A stretch of DNA of 64,000 nucleotides from Orychophragmus violaceus (GCA_030180135.1 CM058233.1:101950994-102014993); one strand, 5' to 3'; shown: positions 1 through 11,930, numbered from the stretch's first letter. Numbers and translations: made by a program. Notes: generated by a model not told the origin, from the letters alone.

Positions 1-144
1 CTACTGTAAGATGAGTGTGTCAAAATCTAGTTATATCTAAAATTGACAAAATATTTAATGTGTAATTGATGGAAACTAATACAAATCAGTTTTTGTTTTT
101 TCTTATTATGAGAGCTAAAATCAGATTTTGTTTGACTCTAAAAA

Positions 145-153
145 TATATAAAA
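145..153 (+). promoter_or_regulatory. TATA box of defensin-like gene 1
   Basis: The sequence tatataaaa lies about 45 bp upstream of the start codon at 193, a normal plant spacing for a TATA box and a short leader. The same position in the second gene copy (11879-11885) still reads tataaaa. Confidence 0.55.
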
Positions 154-192
154 GAACTTAAATAAAATCATAAGTGAGATATCGACATTACA

Positions 193-507
193 ATGAAAAT
201 GAATTGCAAGATTGGATTCATGAGATTCATAATGGTTTCTTCTATGATCATTCTATTTTTCACGGTCCCAGGTTATATCCGTCTCTCATTATAACTATTT
301 TAATATATCAGTGTATACTCTTTTAACAATTTTCGTTTTCGGTGAAATATAGGGGAAGTTGAAGCTGATGAGGATAATTGTTTTGGACCGTGTGCAGTGA
401 TTGACTGTCCAACGTATTGCATAAGTGGGGGATACAAAACTAGCAAATGTGTTCCATTAGATGATGTTCTTTACTGTTGTTGTTACCCTAAAATACTTCA
501 TACCTAA
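193..507 (+). CDS. Defensin-like cysteine-rich secreted peptide, copy 1
   Basis: Two exons, 193-271 and 353-507, flank an 81-bp GT-AG intron; together they encode 77 aa. Residues 1 to about 27 form a hydrophobic signal peptide (SSMIILFFTV core) ending near the splice site, as in plant LCR/DEFL genes, where exon 1 encodes the signal and exon 2 the mature peptide. The mature part has eight cysteines in the order C-x3-C-x4-C-x3-C-x9-C-x8-C-C-C. Eight cysteines would allow four disulphides, but the CCC end is not the usual C-x-C of canonical defensins, so the subfamily is unsure. The product should be secreted to the apoplast, with a role in defence or reproductive signalling; this is a family expectation and nothing here shows it. 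A second intact copy lies at 11931-14920 and a remnant at 63204. Confidence 0.82.
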
Positions 508-1378
508 AATGTACTCTATAATAAAAATCAATTATAACAATTAATAAATATTTTACATGCATCTGAGTTGTTAGCATTTTTGATCACCCGATAGGTAAAT
601 TTGTGATTTATAAGGCAAAGTATGGTATCCCATCTTGTTTATTATGCATTCACTTTCTCTTCAAAAGCTTTGAATACAACTGAAATTATTCTTCTACTAT
701 TAAAATTTAATAATTTTGTGAATGAAATTTAAGTTTTAGAAAAATAATTAAGAGAGGATGGTGACTTTTGTCTTATCGGATATGGAATCATGAATAATGT
801 GATTATACTTGGAGTTTGTAATGATCAACAATATGAGGGTACCCTCTGTACGATTTGTTTATTATAAAAATTAAAAACCTCTGTAAGATCATATCTTTAA
901 TTTTTTGTTTTAAACCAATTGAAACCGCAATTAGTTTGTGCTCTTTTTGGTGAGATTCTCGGACTCTCTTCCATGGATTTACAGGTGATTATGCTAGATT
1001 TTGGACGAGCTTTATTTTTCAGATCTTGGCTTGGGCTCTTCTTCAATTTGTTCCTTTTCAGTGGAGGTTGCCTTCTCTGATTCTGTGGACGATGTGCCTC
1101 AAAGTTCAATATACAATAGTGATGTGTCTTTATTATTCAATGCATCTTAATTCACATTCAATGCATCCATTCTTCTCTAACAATTTTATTGTCCATAAAC
1201 GTTTTTGGGGCTTTATTTTATAACCAAAATATCCTATCTCTCAGTCCAAACTCACATGATCAAAGTCCCAATGCACACATTTTATTTTAAAATTTTTATC
1301 ACTAATTACTCCTTAATGATCCAAAATCATAACATAATCCAAGGATCAAATCTTGCTAATCTGTAACGGTAAAGTTAA
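508..1378. other. Spacer downstream of defensin-like gene 1, shared by copies A, B and C
   Basis: No gene is visible. The sequence is repeated downstream of copy 2 (14921-15385) and after the copy 3 remnant (63276-64000). Copy B lacks about 400 bp corresponding to A 594-985, while C keeps it, so C resembles A more closely here. From about 1095 onward it also matches the inverted arm at 11002-11560. Confidence 0.6.
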
Positions 1379-1760
1379 ATTTTCCCAACCAAACCGTAAA
1401 GTCGAGTTTTTCCGCCAAAACCCTAAAGTCGAGTTTTCCCGCCCAAACTCTAAAGTCGAGTTTTACTTCCAAAACCGTAAAATTGTACTTTCCCGCCAAA
1501 ACCCTAAAGTCGAGTTTTCTCGCCAAAACCCTAAAGTCGAGATTTTTCGCCAAAATTGTAAGGTCGATTTTTCCTACCAAAACCGTAAAAAACTCATTTT
1601 CCGCCAAAACTATAAAATCGCGTTTTCTCGCAAAAACCGTAAAATCGTCTTTTTCTGCCCAATACCGTAAAATCGTATTTTTCCGCCCCAAACTATAACA
1701 TCATGTTTTTCCGCCGAAACCATAAATCGCGTTTTTCCGCCAAAGTCGTATTTCTGTAAA
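1379..1760. repeat. Minisatellite, copy A (about 25-bp unit)
   Basis: Roughly fifteen degenerate tandem units of the type cgccaaaaccntaaagtcga followed by gtttt. Variants interchange ccgtaaaatcg and ccctaaagtcg. No stable coding frame is conserved against copy B (15386-15765), so the open frames across it look like products of the repeat. The array sits in the right arm of an inverted repeat whose left arm (11002-11560) lacks it. Confidence 0.75.
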
Positions 1761-3207
1761 ACTTGTAATATGAGATTAGAGCTAAAACCAACAAACTTTT
1801 TTTATTTATAGATTAATCAAGATTTAATTGATTATTAAAATATATAATAATCTAATTTAATAATTATTTAAATTCTAAGTATTATTAAATGGATTAACCA
1901 TTAAAGCCATTAACCCATTAAAATAAATGTGTTATGGATTGACCCAATCCATTTGATCCATATAAGCTTAAAACCATTTGGATATTGATTGGTTTGGATT
2001 GGTTTACCCATTTTTACATTCCTAGTTGTGATGAATAGAGAAATGGTTAAACAAAATTATTCAAATGCTTTTGAGTTAACTGAGTAACTTTTTAATTCAT
2101 AGATTTTTTTGTATTAGACTTATAATCTTTCACGAATCAAAAGTCAATATTAAAAAAATTCTAATTTTTAAATCCATAAATAAAAATTCTAATTTATATA
2201 TATATATATATATTTTTGTATAAAAAATCCAAACCACAAGATAAACAATTCCTTTATGTTATTATTAAATTATACACATTTGGTATTAACCGAACAAATT
2301 AGAATCAGTTCAAGTCAAATCAATACGTTTATGAAATATATAATATTAAAACATGAAAATTTTATGAAATTAACATTGATTTTACGTGTTATATTATGAA
2401 TTGTGCCACTGACTTATAATATCTTACAATATCCTTATTTATTTAAAATGTAAATGTATATTTCCTTTTTACTATAACAAAATCTAGTAAAATATTTTTA
2501 ATCAATATCAGTTCTAAATGTAATTACGTAATTCCAACTTATTATTAAAATTATTATAAGCTAAATTAATTAAATTCTAATATATAAATTAATACAAATT
2601 TAAATATTTTAATACACATATATATTCCATATACATATTTAAATTACTAAAGAAAATTATACATAGAATTAAATGACTAAATACTTCAATTATGTTTAGA
2701 AATTATAAAATTAATTTAAATAAATATAAACATAAATAACATCTATTCATTATTTTAACATAATTTAACCTTTATGAAAGTGAATATTATATAACAAATA
2801 AATTAATATAAATAAAATTTAACTTATTTAATTCTAATAAAATATAAAATTATATTGATATTTTTACTTTGGTAAAATAATAAAATTAATCAATAATTTA
2901 TATTGTTTGAATGAATGATATGTCATATCACGATTGAGTTTTCTATGATTGCAATTTTTGACATGTTACCCTATCAAAATTGCAAAATATTTAAACCAAT
3001 ATGGGTTGGAAAATAAATTAGCTAATTACGATTATAAAAGTTTTTAAATGAACTTTGCATGAATTTAAAATAAGAAGATATATTTTAAATTTGATAAAAT
3101 ATTAAAAATTAATCAATATTTATATTTTTTCAATATACAATAGGTCAAATTATGGTTAATATTTTTATGATTACAGTTTTTAACGGGTTGTTTCATCAAA
3201 TTTGTAA
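1761..3207. other. AT-rich spacer with an hAT-like end at about 2024 and old Helitron-like sequence
   Basis: No gene is visible. The motif acccatttttacattccta ends at 2024 and is the reverse complement of the tagggrtgtcaaaatgg type of end seen at 11002. From about 2930 the sequence (gattgagttttctatgattg and following) resembles the interior of the younger Helitron at 6856-7938, so it is probably a decayed relative. Confidence 0.4.
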
Positions 3208-3212
3208 ATTAT

Positions 3213-3748
3213 TGTTAGAGGTGGGTTTAGCACCTATCTAAAAGCTCGGCCCAATGACAAATAAGTTAAAGAGGAGATTCAGCCCAGAAGATATGGAGAC
3301 CGACCGCGGCAGGAAGCGCCAGCGCAGAGGTTGCTCGGCAACACCGATGGAGCTCGGAAATGTCCCGTCGACCTATATAAAGAAAGAGGATAAATGTTAA
3401 GTTAACATTTATCTTAAAAGAGATAAGAAAGAATATCTTTTAGGAAATATTATTCTAATTATTATGTAAAGAATATCAGAGAAATTTTAAGAGAAAAACT
3501 TCAGATCCGCTGATATAAATATATTTCCCCTGCACAGAAAAAGACTAAGTTCACAATTCATATTTTGTACTGACAAAAACCTTAAAGAGCTAGTGATCAT
3601 TGATCGATTCCAGCTCATATTCTAAATAAGGCTAGTTTCTTCGGTCTAAGTGTTCTTGCTTCCTGATTCTTGTTTAAACTCATATCCAAGTTCTTTAATT
3701 TCTATTCAATTTAATAAATTGAATATTTTTTGATTTTCTGAATCAACA
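3213..3748. mobile_element. Solo LTR, copy A
   Basis: The 536-bp segment begins TGTTAG and ends CAACA. It is flanked on both sides by the 5-bp duplication ATTAT (3208-3212 and 3749-3753). It contains a TATA-like tatataaagaaag and a pyrimidine-rich end, as LTRs do. No internal retrotransposon domain is attached, so it is a solo LTR. The orthologous LTR with the same TSD is at 17213-17728, so insertion preceded the A/B duplication. Confidence 0.8.
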
Positions 3749-4168
3749 ATTATTTATATCACTACAAGAATTGTTTAAAAAAATAGATTAGTCAATTTCA
3801 ATTATAAAATATTAAAAACGAGTTTTAATCACTAGAAAGCGAGTTACAGAGATGAATAAACAAATTTTAATTATATAAACATTAAAAGTAAATTTAAACT
3901 GATGCAAAAATATAACTGGATTTTTCTATTTCTAATTTTCTAAATATTTAATTATTAAAATATTAAAACTAAAAATAAATTTTACATATTAAAAAATATT
4001 ATTCTACAAAAATATTTTAGATAATAAAAATAAATATTAAACTTATATCAAATATTTTTATTACATTTTCTTAAAAATATTATAAAAATATTTTCAAAAC
4101 CATGATCTTGTGTTAGAATACGTGTTAAAACTTACAATGTGAAATTGTGATTTTTCTCTTTTATCTTT

Positions 4169-6480
4169 TTTCTCTTTGTCTAAAGATCATTATATTAAGT
4201 GAAAGATTGTTACAAGTAGGCCTGGGCACGGGGCAAGTACCCGCTATTTTCGAGAGGCTTGTTACTCGACTTGGTTTGTTCAAGTAACCGTATTTGTTAC
4301 TTGTATTTGACCCGTCCAAAACAAGTACTTGATATATCAAGTACTTGTAAATTTTTTAATACTTGCAAATTACTTGACCCGACTTGTTACTTGCGCTTAT
4401 TTATTATTTAAACCTTTAATATTTAATATTTAAACATGAAATACTTGAAAATATCATATTAATGCATATAAGCTTACAACATCCGGAAATCACTTAAATA
4501 ATTAAAATAGTAACCAAAAAGAACATTTAAATTATTCAAAAACAAAATACTTCTTTTTCTAGATCTTTTTATTCTTCATTGTCGAAAAACACTTGTCGAC
4601 ATAAAACTTATGAGAAACTACAATATGTATAATTATCTAAATCTCCACTTTGGGCTAAATCATTTATGTGAAAACTACAATATATATAATTATGGGTTTT
4701 AGTGAAAACCGATTCTGTAGTTATATTACCCATTATTTTTTCTATAGTCTCTAATATAAATTTAAACAAGTAAAATGTAAATAAAGTTTAATGATGGGTT
4801 TTAATATTTAAATACACACAAATCAAGTTTTGTTAGGAATACAATCAACACTTTTAACTAACTAATCAAGTATCAAATATTTTATAAGCCAAGTAACGAG
4901 TAATAAGTAACAAGACGAGTAACAAGACAAGTATTGAAAAAAAAACTTAGAACTTGATACTTGTCTTGTACTTGCGAGTAATAAGATTCAGCTACTTGTT
5001 ACCCGACTTGATCATAACAAGTACTTGCTTTTTCAAATCGAGTCTAAGACAAGTAGCAAGTACAAGCCGGGTAACAAGTAATTGTGCCCATGTCTAGTTA
5101 CAACACAAACACAAAGCCGAGACAAACTGGATTCTCAGACGAAAGACAAAGACCGATTATCAACAAGATACTGGTAAGAAAGATGGAAAATTAAGCCCGA
5201 AAGAGCCGGGAAACCAAAGCCATAATGTTTTAAGGGAAGCTGAAGCTGGCAGAAAAGTTTGCTTCGGAGGCAAGCCCTTTTTAAACGAAATCGAAGGCAT
5301 AAAAACCTAAAGATAATGAGAGAGCGGAAAAGTGAAGCAGACGCGACACCACTAACACTTTCTAGACATAGCCAACAAGAAACCACATAAAGCGGCAAGA
5401 ACCAAATAAAGGACTAAACGCACAAACTAAACCCAAATACAACGACAAGACAAACCATAAGCCCAAAACGAGAGTCTAACTCCTTCACACCTAATCTAAA
5501 TCATATCAAGTCTAAACCGAGAACTTTGCACTCCCACAAGTCTACACAAGAGGTTAGCCTTACAAGAACTGATAAACGAAACGAGTGGACGGATAAGACC
5601 GCTTATTCAAACTAATCTAAAAGCGATGGAAGAAGGTTAAGGTTCTAGACTCAACGAAACCAAAGAAAATTCTAATCGAGGCATGCCCAAAGCCCGACAC
5701 TAAGACTAGACACCAATCCCGCATCTAAAAGAGTTATGCCGATGACCAAGAGCACAGGGGAAGAAAACATACTAAGAGACTCACTATACCACCGGCTGAA
5801 GGATACAAAGGAAACCGAGACAAAATCCGGGCAAACCCGAACCATAACCCAATCCCACTACCTTCCCGAAGGGCTGAGGGAGCCGTACAACAACAAATCG
5901 GCCAACACCGAGAGCGATACTAAACCAGACCACCGTTGAATCCCCAACACGACGGAGACTGGAACCACCACCAAGGAAGGGATAAATCGAGGACAAGCCG
6001 GTGAGAAGCCACCATTAAAAAGAGCGTCACCACTGTACACGCCTGCAACACTCACACCGGACGCACCAAAAACTGGCCAAGTGACAACCCTAGATGCAGA
6101 AGAGAATCACGACGAACAACATCACCGCGGATGAGAAAGGCTCCGGTGAAGACAACCGAGAACTGCCGATACATAACAGATCCGAGATCTCCACACCTAA
6201 AGAGAGCCGGCCACCAAGGAGCACCCAAGAGGAAACTACATCGGCGAGAGAACCACCCCGGCCCCAGAGCTCCGTTGAATCTGCAGAGCCGACCTAGATC
6301 CAAACGCCGGAGATAAGCAGAACAGGACGACCACGTTACACCAAGAAAAGAGAAAGGTTAAGGCTAGCCCTCACTCGGCGGTGGCGAGAATTGCCGGCCG
6401 CCGGGGATGCACTCGCTGAAAGAGAGGGTGAGGCGGCTGTTCTTTGTCGAGAGAGAAAAAGAAGGAAATTAGGGCGAATC
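4169..6480 (-). mobile_element. Non-coding retroposon (Sadhu-like, tentative), interrupted by an hAT element
   Basis: The corresponding place in copy B (about 26170) has no insertion. Flanks carry a 17-bp duplication with one mismatch (4152-4168 and 6481-6497, ttttctcttttatcttt type). Removing the nested hAT element leaves about 1.42 kb. It is GC-richer than its surroundings, reads as a transcript on the minus strand, and has no long coding frame. Its 3' end resembles that of the poly(A) retroposon at 9632-10931 (aatataat followed by cttcaga or ctttaga and an A-rich end), so the two look like one family. Assignment to the Sadhu retroposons rests on length, composition and A-rich tail only. 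Confidence 0.6.
4217..5096. mobile_element. Non-autonomous hAT-like element nested in the retroposon
   Basis: The 880-bp element starts taggcctgggcac and ends gtgcccatgtcta, giving inverted ends of about 13 bp. The 8-bp flanks are gttacaag and gttacaac (7 of 8 identical), as expected for hAT. The interior contains many caagtacttg-like motifs in both orientations, typical of hAT subterminal repeats. No transposase is present. Confidence 0.75.
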
Positions 6481-6639
6481 TTTTCTTTTTTATCTTTACC
6501 ATATTGTTTCTTCAAAATAATATATAATTCATTTAAAAAAAAAATTAAATTATTAACTCATTATTTATAATACATGTTAAATAATTATAAACAAATTAGA
6601 TTATATAATGAAAATAAATTTTTAATAAAAATAAGTAAA

Positions 6640-6694
6640 AGATAAATTTTGTAAAAACAATATATCCACATTATAAAAGCGGATGAAAATCTAG
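6640..6694 (+). mobile_element. Old Helitron 3' end, copy A
   Basis: The sequence ends gcggatgaaaatCTAG after a weak atccac/gcggat stem, the layout of a Helitron terminus. The same terminus occurs at 26376-26379 in copy B, so this Helitron predates the duplication. Its 5' end was not located. Confidence 0.5.
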
Positions 6695-6855
6695 AAATTT
6701 ATTTAAATTTTGTCAAAAACGTATAGAGATTCCAAGCCTATATAATACGAATAAAGAAATTATTAGATGCTTAATAATTTTCTTATAAGTGATATTTGAA
6801 CTATATTTTATTTACGAGTAAAGGAAAGGTCTCCAAGCCTATATCTGTAAGAAAA

Positions 6856-7592
6856 TCTAATCTATTAAAACAGGAAGGTTTGCCATGGAACATAAATGTT
6901 GTTCCCGGAATTTGCCCTTATTATTATTAGGATTTGTAACATTCATTAAGGGAAATTAGGGAATATAACATTATCTATACAATTCATGTTTCCAAACAAG
7001 ACAATTATTAAACATGTAGCTAAACAACCAAATTCTAATGGGTTCCACTTTACTAATTAATTAAAATCAAAACAAATTAATTGATAAATATAATTAATAA
7101 TTTATACATCAACTATTATATATAAATTAAGATTCTCTAATTTATGAGTTAATTCAAAATATATTTATAATATATTTTAATATCTTTTTCATATATATAT
7201 ATATATATACATATTACGATTGATGTTTTTACGATTATACTTTTTAGCAAGTTTTTCCATCAAACTTAAAAATATTTAATTAATTAAACGGGTTTAAAAA
7301 TTAATTAGCCAATCTCGATTATAAATTTTCTATAAAAAATTCGCATATAGTAAATAATTTCAGTTGATATATTTTAAACTTAATAAAAATATTAAAATGA
7401 TTTCATACTTATATTATTCAATTATTTGAAGCGTCAAATTTTGCTTTATGTTTGAATGAAGTTTTTAACGGAAAGTTCCATCAAATTTGTAAATTATATA
7501 TACGACTACAACATGTATTTTATAAAATAATATTTTAGATAAATATAATAAAAATTAAACATATACCACATAACTTTTACAATAGTTGTTTT

Positions 7593-7658
<66 letters not shown>

Positions 7659-7938
7659 TCAAACTATGATCTTACGATACAACACATATTAAAATATATA
7701 ATGCGAAATCGTTATTTTAATCTCTTAATCCTTACGATATATCTCCTCCAAATAACACATAATTCATTTTAAAAAAAAAACTAAATTGCTAACTCACTGT
7801 TTATAATGTTGGTTAAATAATTATAATCAGAATTAGATTACATAATTAAAAATCTAAACTATTATTAATAAAATGAATAAAAAGTAAAATTTGTAAATAA
7901 AATTAAATCCGCACTTTTAAGTGCGGATCAAAATCTAG
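6856..7938 (+). mobile_element. Non-autonomous Helitron
   Basis: It starts TCTAATCTATTAAAA directly after an A and ends CTAG directly before a T, the Helitron insertion rule without target duplication. A perfect 18-nt palindrome (ccgcacttttaagtgcgg, 7909-7926) lies 12 nt before the CTAG terminus end. The 1083-bp element is absent from copy B, where the flanks are joined near 26548. It contains a long (TA)n tract and no Rep/helicase, so it depends on enzymes supplied elsewhere. Confidence 0.88.
7603..7656. repeat. (AT)n microsatellite
   Basis: An uninterrupted alternating AT tract of about 54 bp, preceded by a short acacac run, inside the Helitron. Confidence 0.9.
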
Positions 7939-7974
7939 TAATTAGTGAATGGTAAAAAAAAGTGAGACGGCTAG

Positions 7975-9631
7975 TAGTTGATGCGGTAAAATGTAAAAAC
8001 GGTAGAAGAAACAAATGTGGGAAATAGCATGTAGAAACCAACTCAACATATAAGAAGAATCTTGCAAGAAGGTTTACTGGCTCGCTCCTCCTCTCCCTTG
8101 GAACACGGTCACCGATAATTTATTTAATTTGGTTACTAATTAGCTTTGGTTATTAATTATTAGCGATCAATCATTTTTCTATAATTCAATGTTGATCATG
8201 TCTCCGTAACATCAAATACCATTTCTTTAAGGCATCTAAATTTTTAATTATCTTTGTGAGGATTCAGCCAATGATTACGTTCGAAAATTTGTTAAATATA
8301 AAGTTCACATGCATCTCTCAGGAAACGAACATATTTACACGAAAACGTACTTAAAATATAAATACGACATGGAGTTTAAAGATTGTGTACCATTTGGGAC
8401 TTACAGGATTCATCTCCAATTTAACTAATAAAAATCTTATTCCTAAAACCTTTTAACACATTTATAAAAAACATGTATAGCTTTATTTATAATTTTTCTT
8501 GCGCATATCATATCGGAGAGCTGCATGCTATGTTCACTTTCATAGAGAAGGACAATAAACAACAACGGTTGTTAATCTTCTCCTTCTTTACCTTGTTTTG
8601 TATTGTCCTTGTTGTCTATTGGGTACTAGATTCACATGTTGGGTAGCTCGATTGATCAGCATAATCCGGAAGTGCGTTTGAATTCTTACTCTCAACCAGT
8701 GTTCTCTACCCACTTTTCTTTTGAGACAATGATAATTTTTCAAGGAGTTTTCCAGCATTAAAACAAAATTTAAAATATAAAAGTAGGAGAAAGAGATAGA
8801 AGAGTTTCTTATGTAAGACAATTTGAATCCACATGAACACTTGTCATTTGGAGAGAGACGATTTCTTTTTAAAACTTAAAATTTAATTATGTTATTCAAT
8901 TATATTTTAGAATATTAATAGTACTTTGTTATTAAAAACACATTTGGATTTCTCAAACGTTGGAGATGGCTTAAGAGACCCTTGTGTCAAGCTCGGACTT
9001 TCCCTTTGGGGAATTTTGCGTAATAAAGACGATCCGAGAGGTTCGAGATCCGAGACTTAGCCATTTTTAGACTTGTTTCTTTGGCTTAAGTTCTCCGGAA
9101 TTCTTCAGAAATTTCTAGAAGGCTGTGGAATGTGATAGAAGGTTTTAGAATGTCCAAGAGACTTTTAGAAAAGTAGAGAATAATGTGGAAGGATCTAGAG
9201 GATCAATCTCCACTATTAGATCAGACTAATCCTAGCCGTCTATTGTGGAAGCAATTTTGTATAACTACAGGTGAGATCCCTTATTTGTAATCATCCAAGT
9301 CTTTTCCTAATAAAGAGTTCTCTCTAGTTTCTCTCTCGAAAACGTCCATTTCTCTCTCTATAGACCAAGGTCTGAGTTTGGGTGAGGCTGACTTATCATT
9401 TTCAAGAAGGAAATCCGCTAAGGCCGCACAGATTGGATTCACGAGGAATTAGTTCGTGACACTTGACTTCCATAGTTTTTATCATACCTGGATACTGGAT
9501 AATTAGTTTTGGGTGATACATTATCTTCCTTCAATCAATATTTTTCTTTTTTCTTTTGTAAAGGTTGATTAATATTTATTATGTGACCAAAATATATTTA
9601 TTTTTACAATACATATCACACTTTTCGAGGC
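7975..9631. repeat. Near-identical duplicated block, copy A
   Basis: Matches 26567-28199 almost base for base; the main difference is a 17-bp extra segment near 8145. The only sizeable open frame (8588-8821, minus) differs by one residue between the copies and resembles no known protein. The rest of the A/B duplication is clearly more diverged. The function is unknown and no gene is supported; a candidate solo LTR lies inside. Confidence 0.8.
8985..9461. mobile_element. Candidate solo LTR, copy A
   Basis: The 477-bp segment starts TGTCA and ends TGACA, with the 4-bp duplication cttg immediately on both sides (8981-8984 and 9462-9465). It holds an AATAAA-like signal and a CT-rich stretch in its 3' third, as LTRs do. 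The duplication is one base short of the usual 5 bp, which lowers confidence. The twin copy is 27559-28035. Confidence 0.5.
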
Positions 9632-10931
9632 TAGCCGCCGAGTTTGTTTTCTTGCCCTTTTCTCCCCGGCGTTCGGCTTCCTACGCCGGAGCCGGGGAGG
9701 GTTTGTCTTGGTAGTGTGTAGCGGTCACCTCATCCTTACCTTGGCTCATCCGGCGATGTCAGGCGTAAGATCTCCGCTCGTCTGCGCTTCAATCCTGTCA
9801 TCTCTGCTCGTCTGTGTTTCTATCCGGTCATGGCTGCTCGTCTCCGATGTGCCGCTCTGAAGCTGAAGCCCGTGTGTTTGTTTCGTGAATCGGTGCAGAT
9901 CTCGTCTCTTCTGTCGGCGGTGGTTCGTATCCGGCTTACGCGTGCTCCTGCGGTGGTGTTGTGGGCTTCTGTGAGTTCGGTTCGTGTGGGGTTTCTCGTC
10001 CATCTCTTGCCGGTGATTCCGGTGTTATGGGCTTTCATCCGGCTCTTTAGGTCATGCGTGTGTGGTTCGTGCGGTACGGGTTTTGCTAGCTTGGATTGAG
10101 TTTTGGGTTGAGGATGGGCTTAATTTGGGTTAGATTTTTAGTGAGTCCTCCTCTGCTGGTTAGGAGTTGTATGGTTTTATGTGGTTTGCTTATGATAATT
10201 TTTCTTGCAACGGTTGTATGTGCTGTTAGGTGCTCCGGCAGGTTGTTAATTGTCTTAGTGTAATTTGGTCTCCTCTTCTAATAGGATAGATTGATGATCT
10301 GACTTTTGGCTCTAGCTTTGCAATTTGAATCTTTGTGGCTATTCTTGGTTTTCTTGGTGAGTGCTTCTCAATCCGGTTCTTTAATTCAATTTGGTCTTTT
10401 TGGGATTGTTTAGGCTTCGTTGGAGATTTGGTTTTCGTTTAAGGCTTCTATCTAGGTTCATCTAGGACGTTTATGAGTGCGTCTTTACCGTATCCGAAAG
10501 TTGTTTAGGAGAACTAGCGAAATTTCTTTTTTTCGGGTTAAGAAGTCTGGGTTCTTGGTTCTGTGTGAGTGAGAGAGTGTCTCTCGAGTTGTCTCCAGGT
10601 AGTTGATGTTATCGTGCGGTGAGCCGTGGGCTACGACGATTTATCGCGCTCCTTGGTTCTCTGCGGGTGTCACGAGTTTCAGTTTGTTTTGCTGTTGTCA
10701 GATCTTAGATTTTTTCGATTTATGTTCCTTTAGTTGTAGGTTTAGCAACCTTTTATGGGTTTATGTTGCATGTTCTTTGGGCTGTGGTTGCCTTTTGTTT
10801 GGGCTGTAGTTACCCGTTGTTTGGGTTTTGTTTGCTTATTGTTTGGGCTTTAGTTTCGTATGCTTAGTATTTTGTATTAAACGTTCGTTTTCAGTTTTAT
10901 GAATATAATCCCTTCAGATGAAAAAAAAAAA
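9632..10931 (+). mobile_element. Poly(A) retroposon (Sadhu-like, tentative)
   Basis: A GC-rich, roughly 1.3-kb non-coding unit interrupts the sequence that continues in copy B after 28199. It ends in a 13-nt A run followed by (taa)n. The open frames within (such as 9830-10099) have no recognisable domain and are not retained in the related element at 4169-6480. No clean target duplication was found because the A/B alignment also ends here. Confidence 0.6.
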
Positions 10932-11001
10932 ATAATAATAATAATAAGGAAATAAATGGTCATGGGGATTAGAAGATACCATTGATATGATTGGTAATAA
11001 T

Positions 11002-11560
11002 TAGGGGTGTCAAAATGGATAAAAGTTAATGGATCAACCCAATCCAATTCAAACCATTGATTCTAATGGATAAAAATATTGGGTGTAAATACATTAGTGG
11101 AAAAATGAATAAATAGGTTTAATGAGTTGGGTTGAAAATGGTTTAGATTTAAATGGATAATGAGTTATCCATATCCAAACCAATAAAATTTTATAACTAA
11201 CATAAATTTAAATTTAATGTATAAACCAAAAATAACCAAGATAAATTCTAAACCAATTTCATTAAACCAATTCAAACATATTTTTCTTCATCTCACATTT
11301 TGTAAAGATTTAATTCTTGGATTATGTTATGATTTGTATCATTAAAGAGTAATGAGTATCAAATTTTAAAATAAAAATGTATGCATTTGGACTTGGATCA
11401 TGGGAGTTTGGACTGAGAGATGAGATATTTTGGTTATAAAATAAAATCCCAAAAATGTTTATAGACCACAAAATTGTTAGAGAAAATGGATGCATTGAAT
11501 GTGAATTAAGATGCATTGAATCATAAAGACACATCACTATTGTACATTGAACTTGAGCTT
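11002..11560. repeat. Left inverted arm with hAT-like end, upstream of defensin-like gene 2
   Basis: It begins taggggtgtcaaaatgg and is the reverse complement, with gaps, of 15110-16039 and of 1095-2024. Readily aligned parts include the segments around ttggattatgttatgattt and gatgcattgaatgtgaatta. It lacks the minisatellite of the right arm. With the right end at 16039 it encloses defensin-like gene 2. The flanks 10994-11001 and 16040-16047 agree at only 5 of 8 bases. Confidence 0.6.
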
Positions 11561-11620
11561 ATGTGGTGGCAAGCATCTAAGTAGTTTCTAGAAGAGGGAA
11601 AGACAATTGTAAGATGAGTT

Positions 11621-11876
11621 GGTCAAAATCTAGTTATCTCTAAAATTGACAAAATATTTTAAATGTGCAGTTAATAGATGCTAAGACAAATCAGATTTTT
11701 TTCCTTCTTATTTTGGTTGAGATAAGATCAGATTTTGTTTGACTCTAAAGTAGGTCAAAATCTAGTTATCTCTAAAATTGGCAAAATATTTAATATGCAA
11801 TTAATGAAAACTAATACAAATCAGATTTTTTTCTTATTATGAGATCTAAAATCAGATTTTTGTTTGACTCTAAAAA
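11621..11876 (+). repeat. Tandemly duplicated promoter segment of defensin-like gene 2
   Basis: Two direct units (11621-11752 and 11753-11876) start ggtcaaaatctagttatctc and end gtttgactctaaa. Copy A has a single unit (about 19-140). The duplication lies directly upstream of the TATA box at 11879. Confidence 0.75.
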
Positions 11877-11878
11877 TC

Positions 11879-11885
11879 TATAAAA
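11879..11885 (+). promoter_or_regulatory. TATA box of defensin-like gene 2
   Basis: tataaaa about 50 bp upstream of the start codon at 11931; it is at the same relative place as in gene 1 but shorter. Confidence 0.5.
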
Positions 11886-11930
11886 GAACTAAAATAAAAT
11901 CATAAGTGAGATATCGACAATACAGTGAAA

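Noticed and set aside
1353..1698. Overlapping open frames on both strands across the minisatellite
   Set aside because: They are translations of the tandem unit, differ in frame between copies A and B, and have no domain.
5736..6316. Several open frames in the GC-rich retroposon at 4169-6480
   Set aside because: Frames overlap on both strands and are not shared with the related element at 9632-10931; expected in GC-rich non-coding DNA.
7585..7660. CRISPR or other short-repeat array
   Set aside because: Simple AT microsatellite; no repeats separated by unique spacers anywhere in the window.
8588..8821. 77-aa frame conserved at 27162-27395
   Set aside because: Conservation is explained by the near-identical DNA block; no domain and no signal of coding selection.
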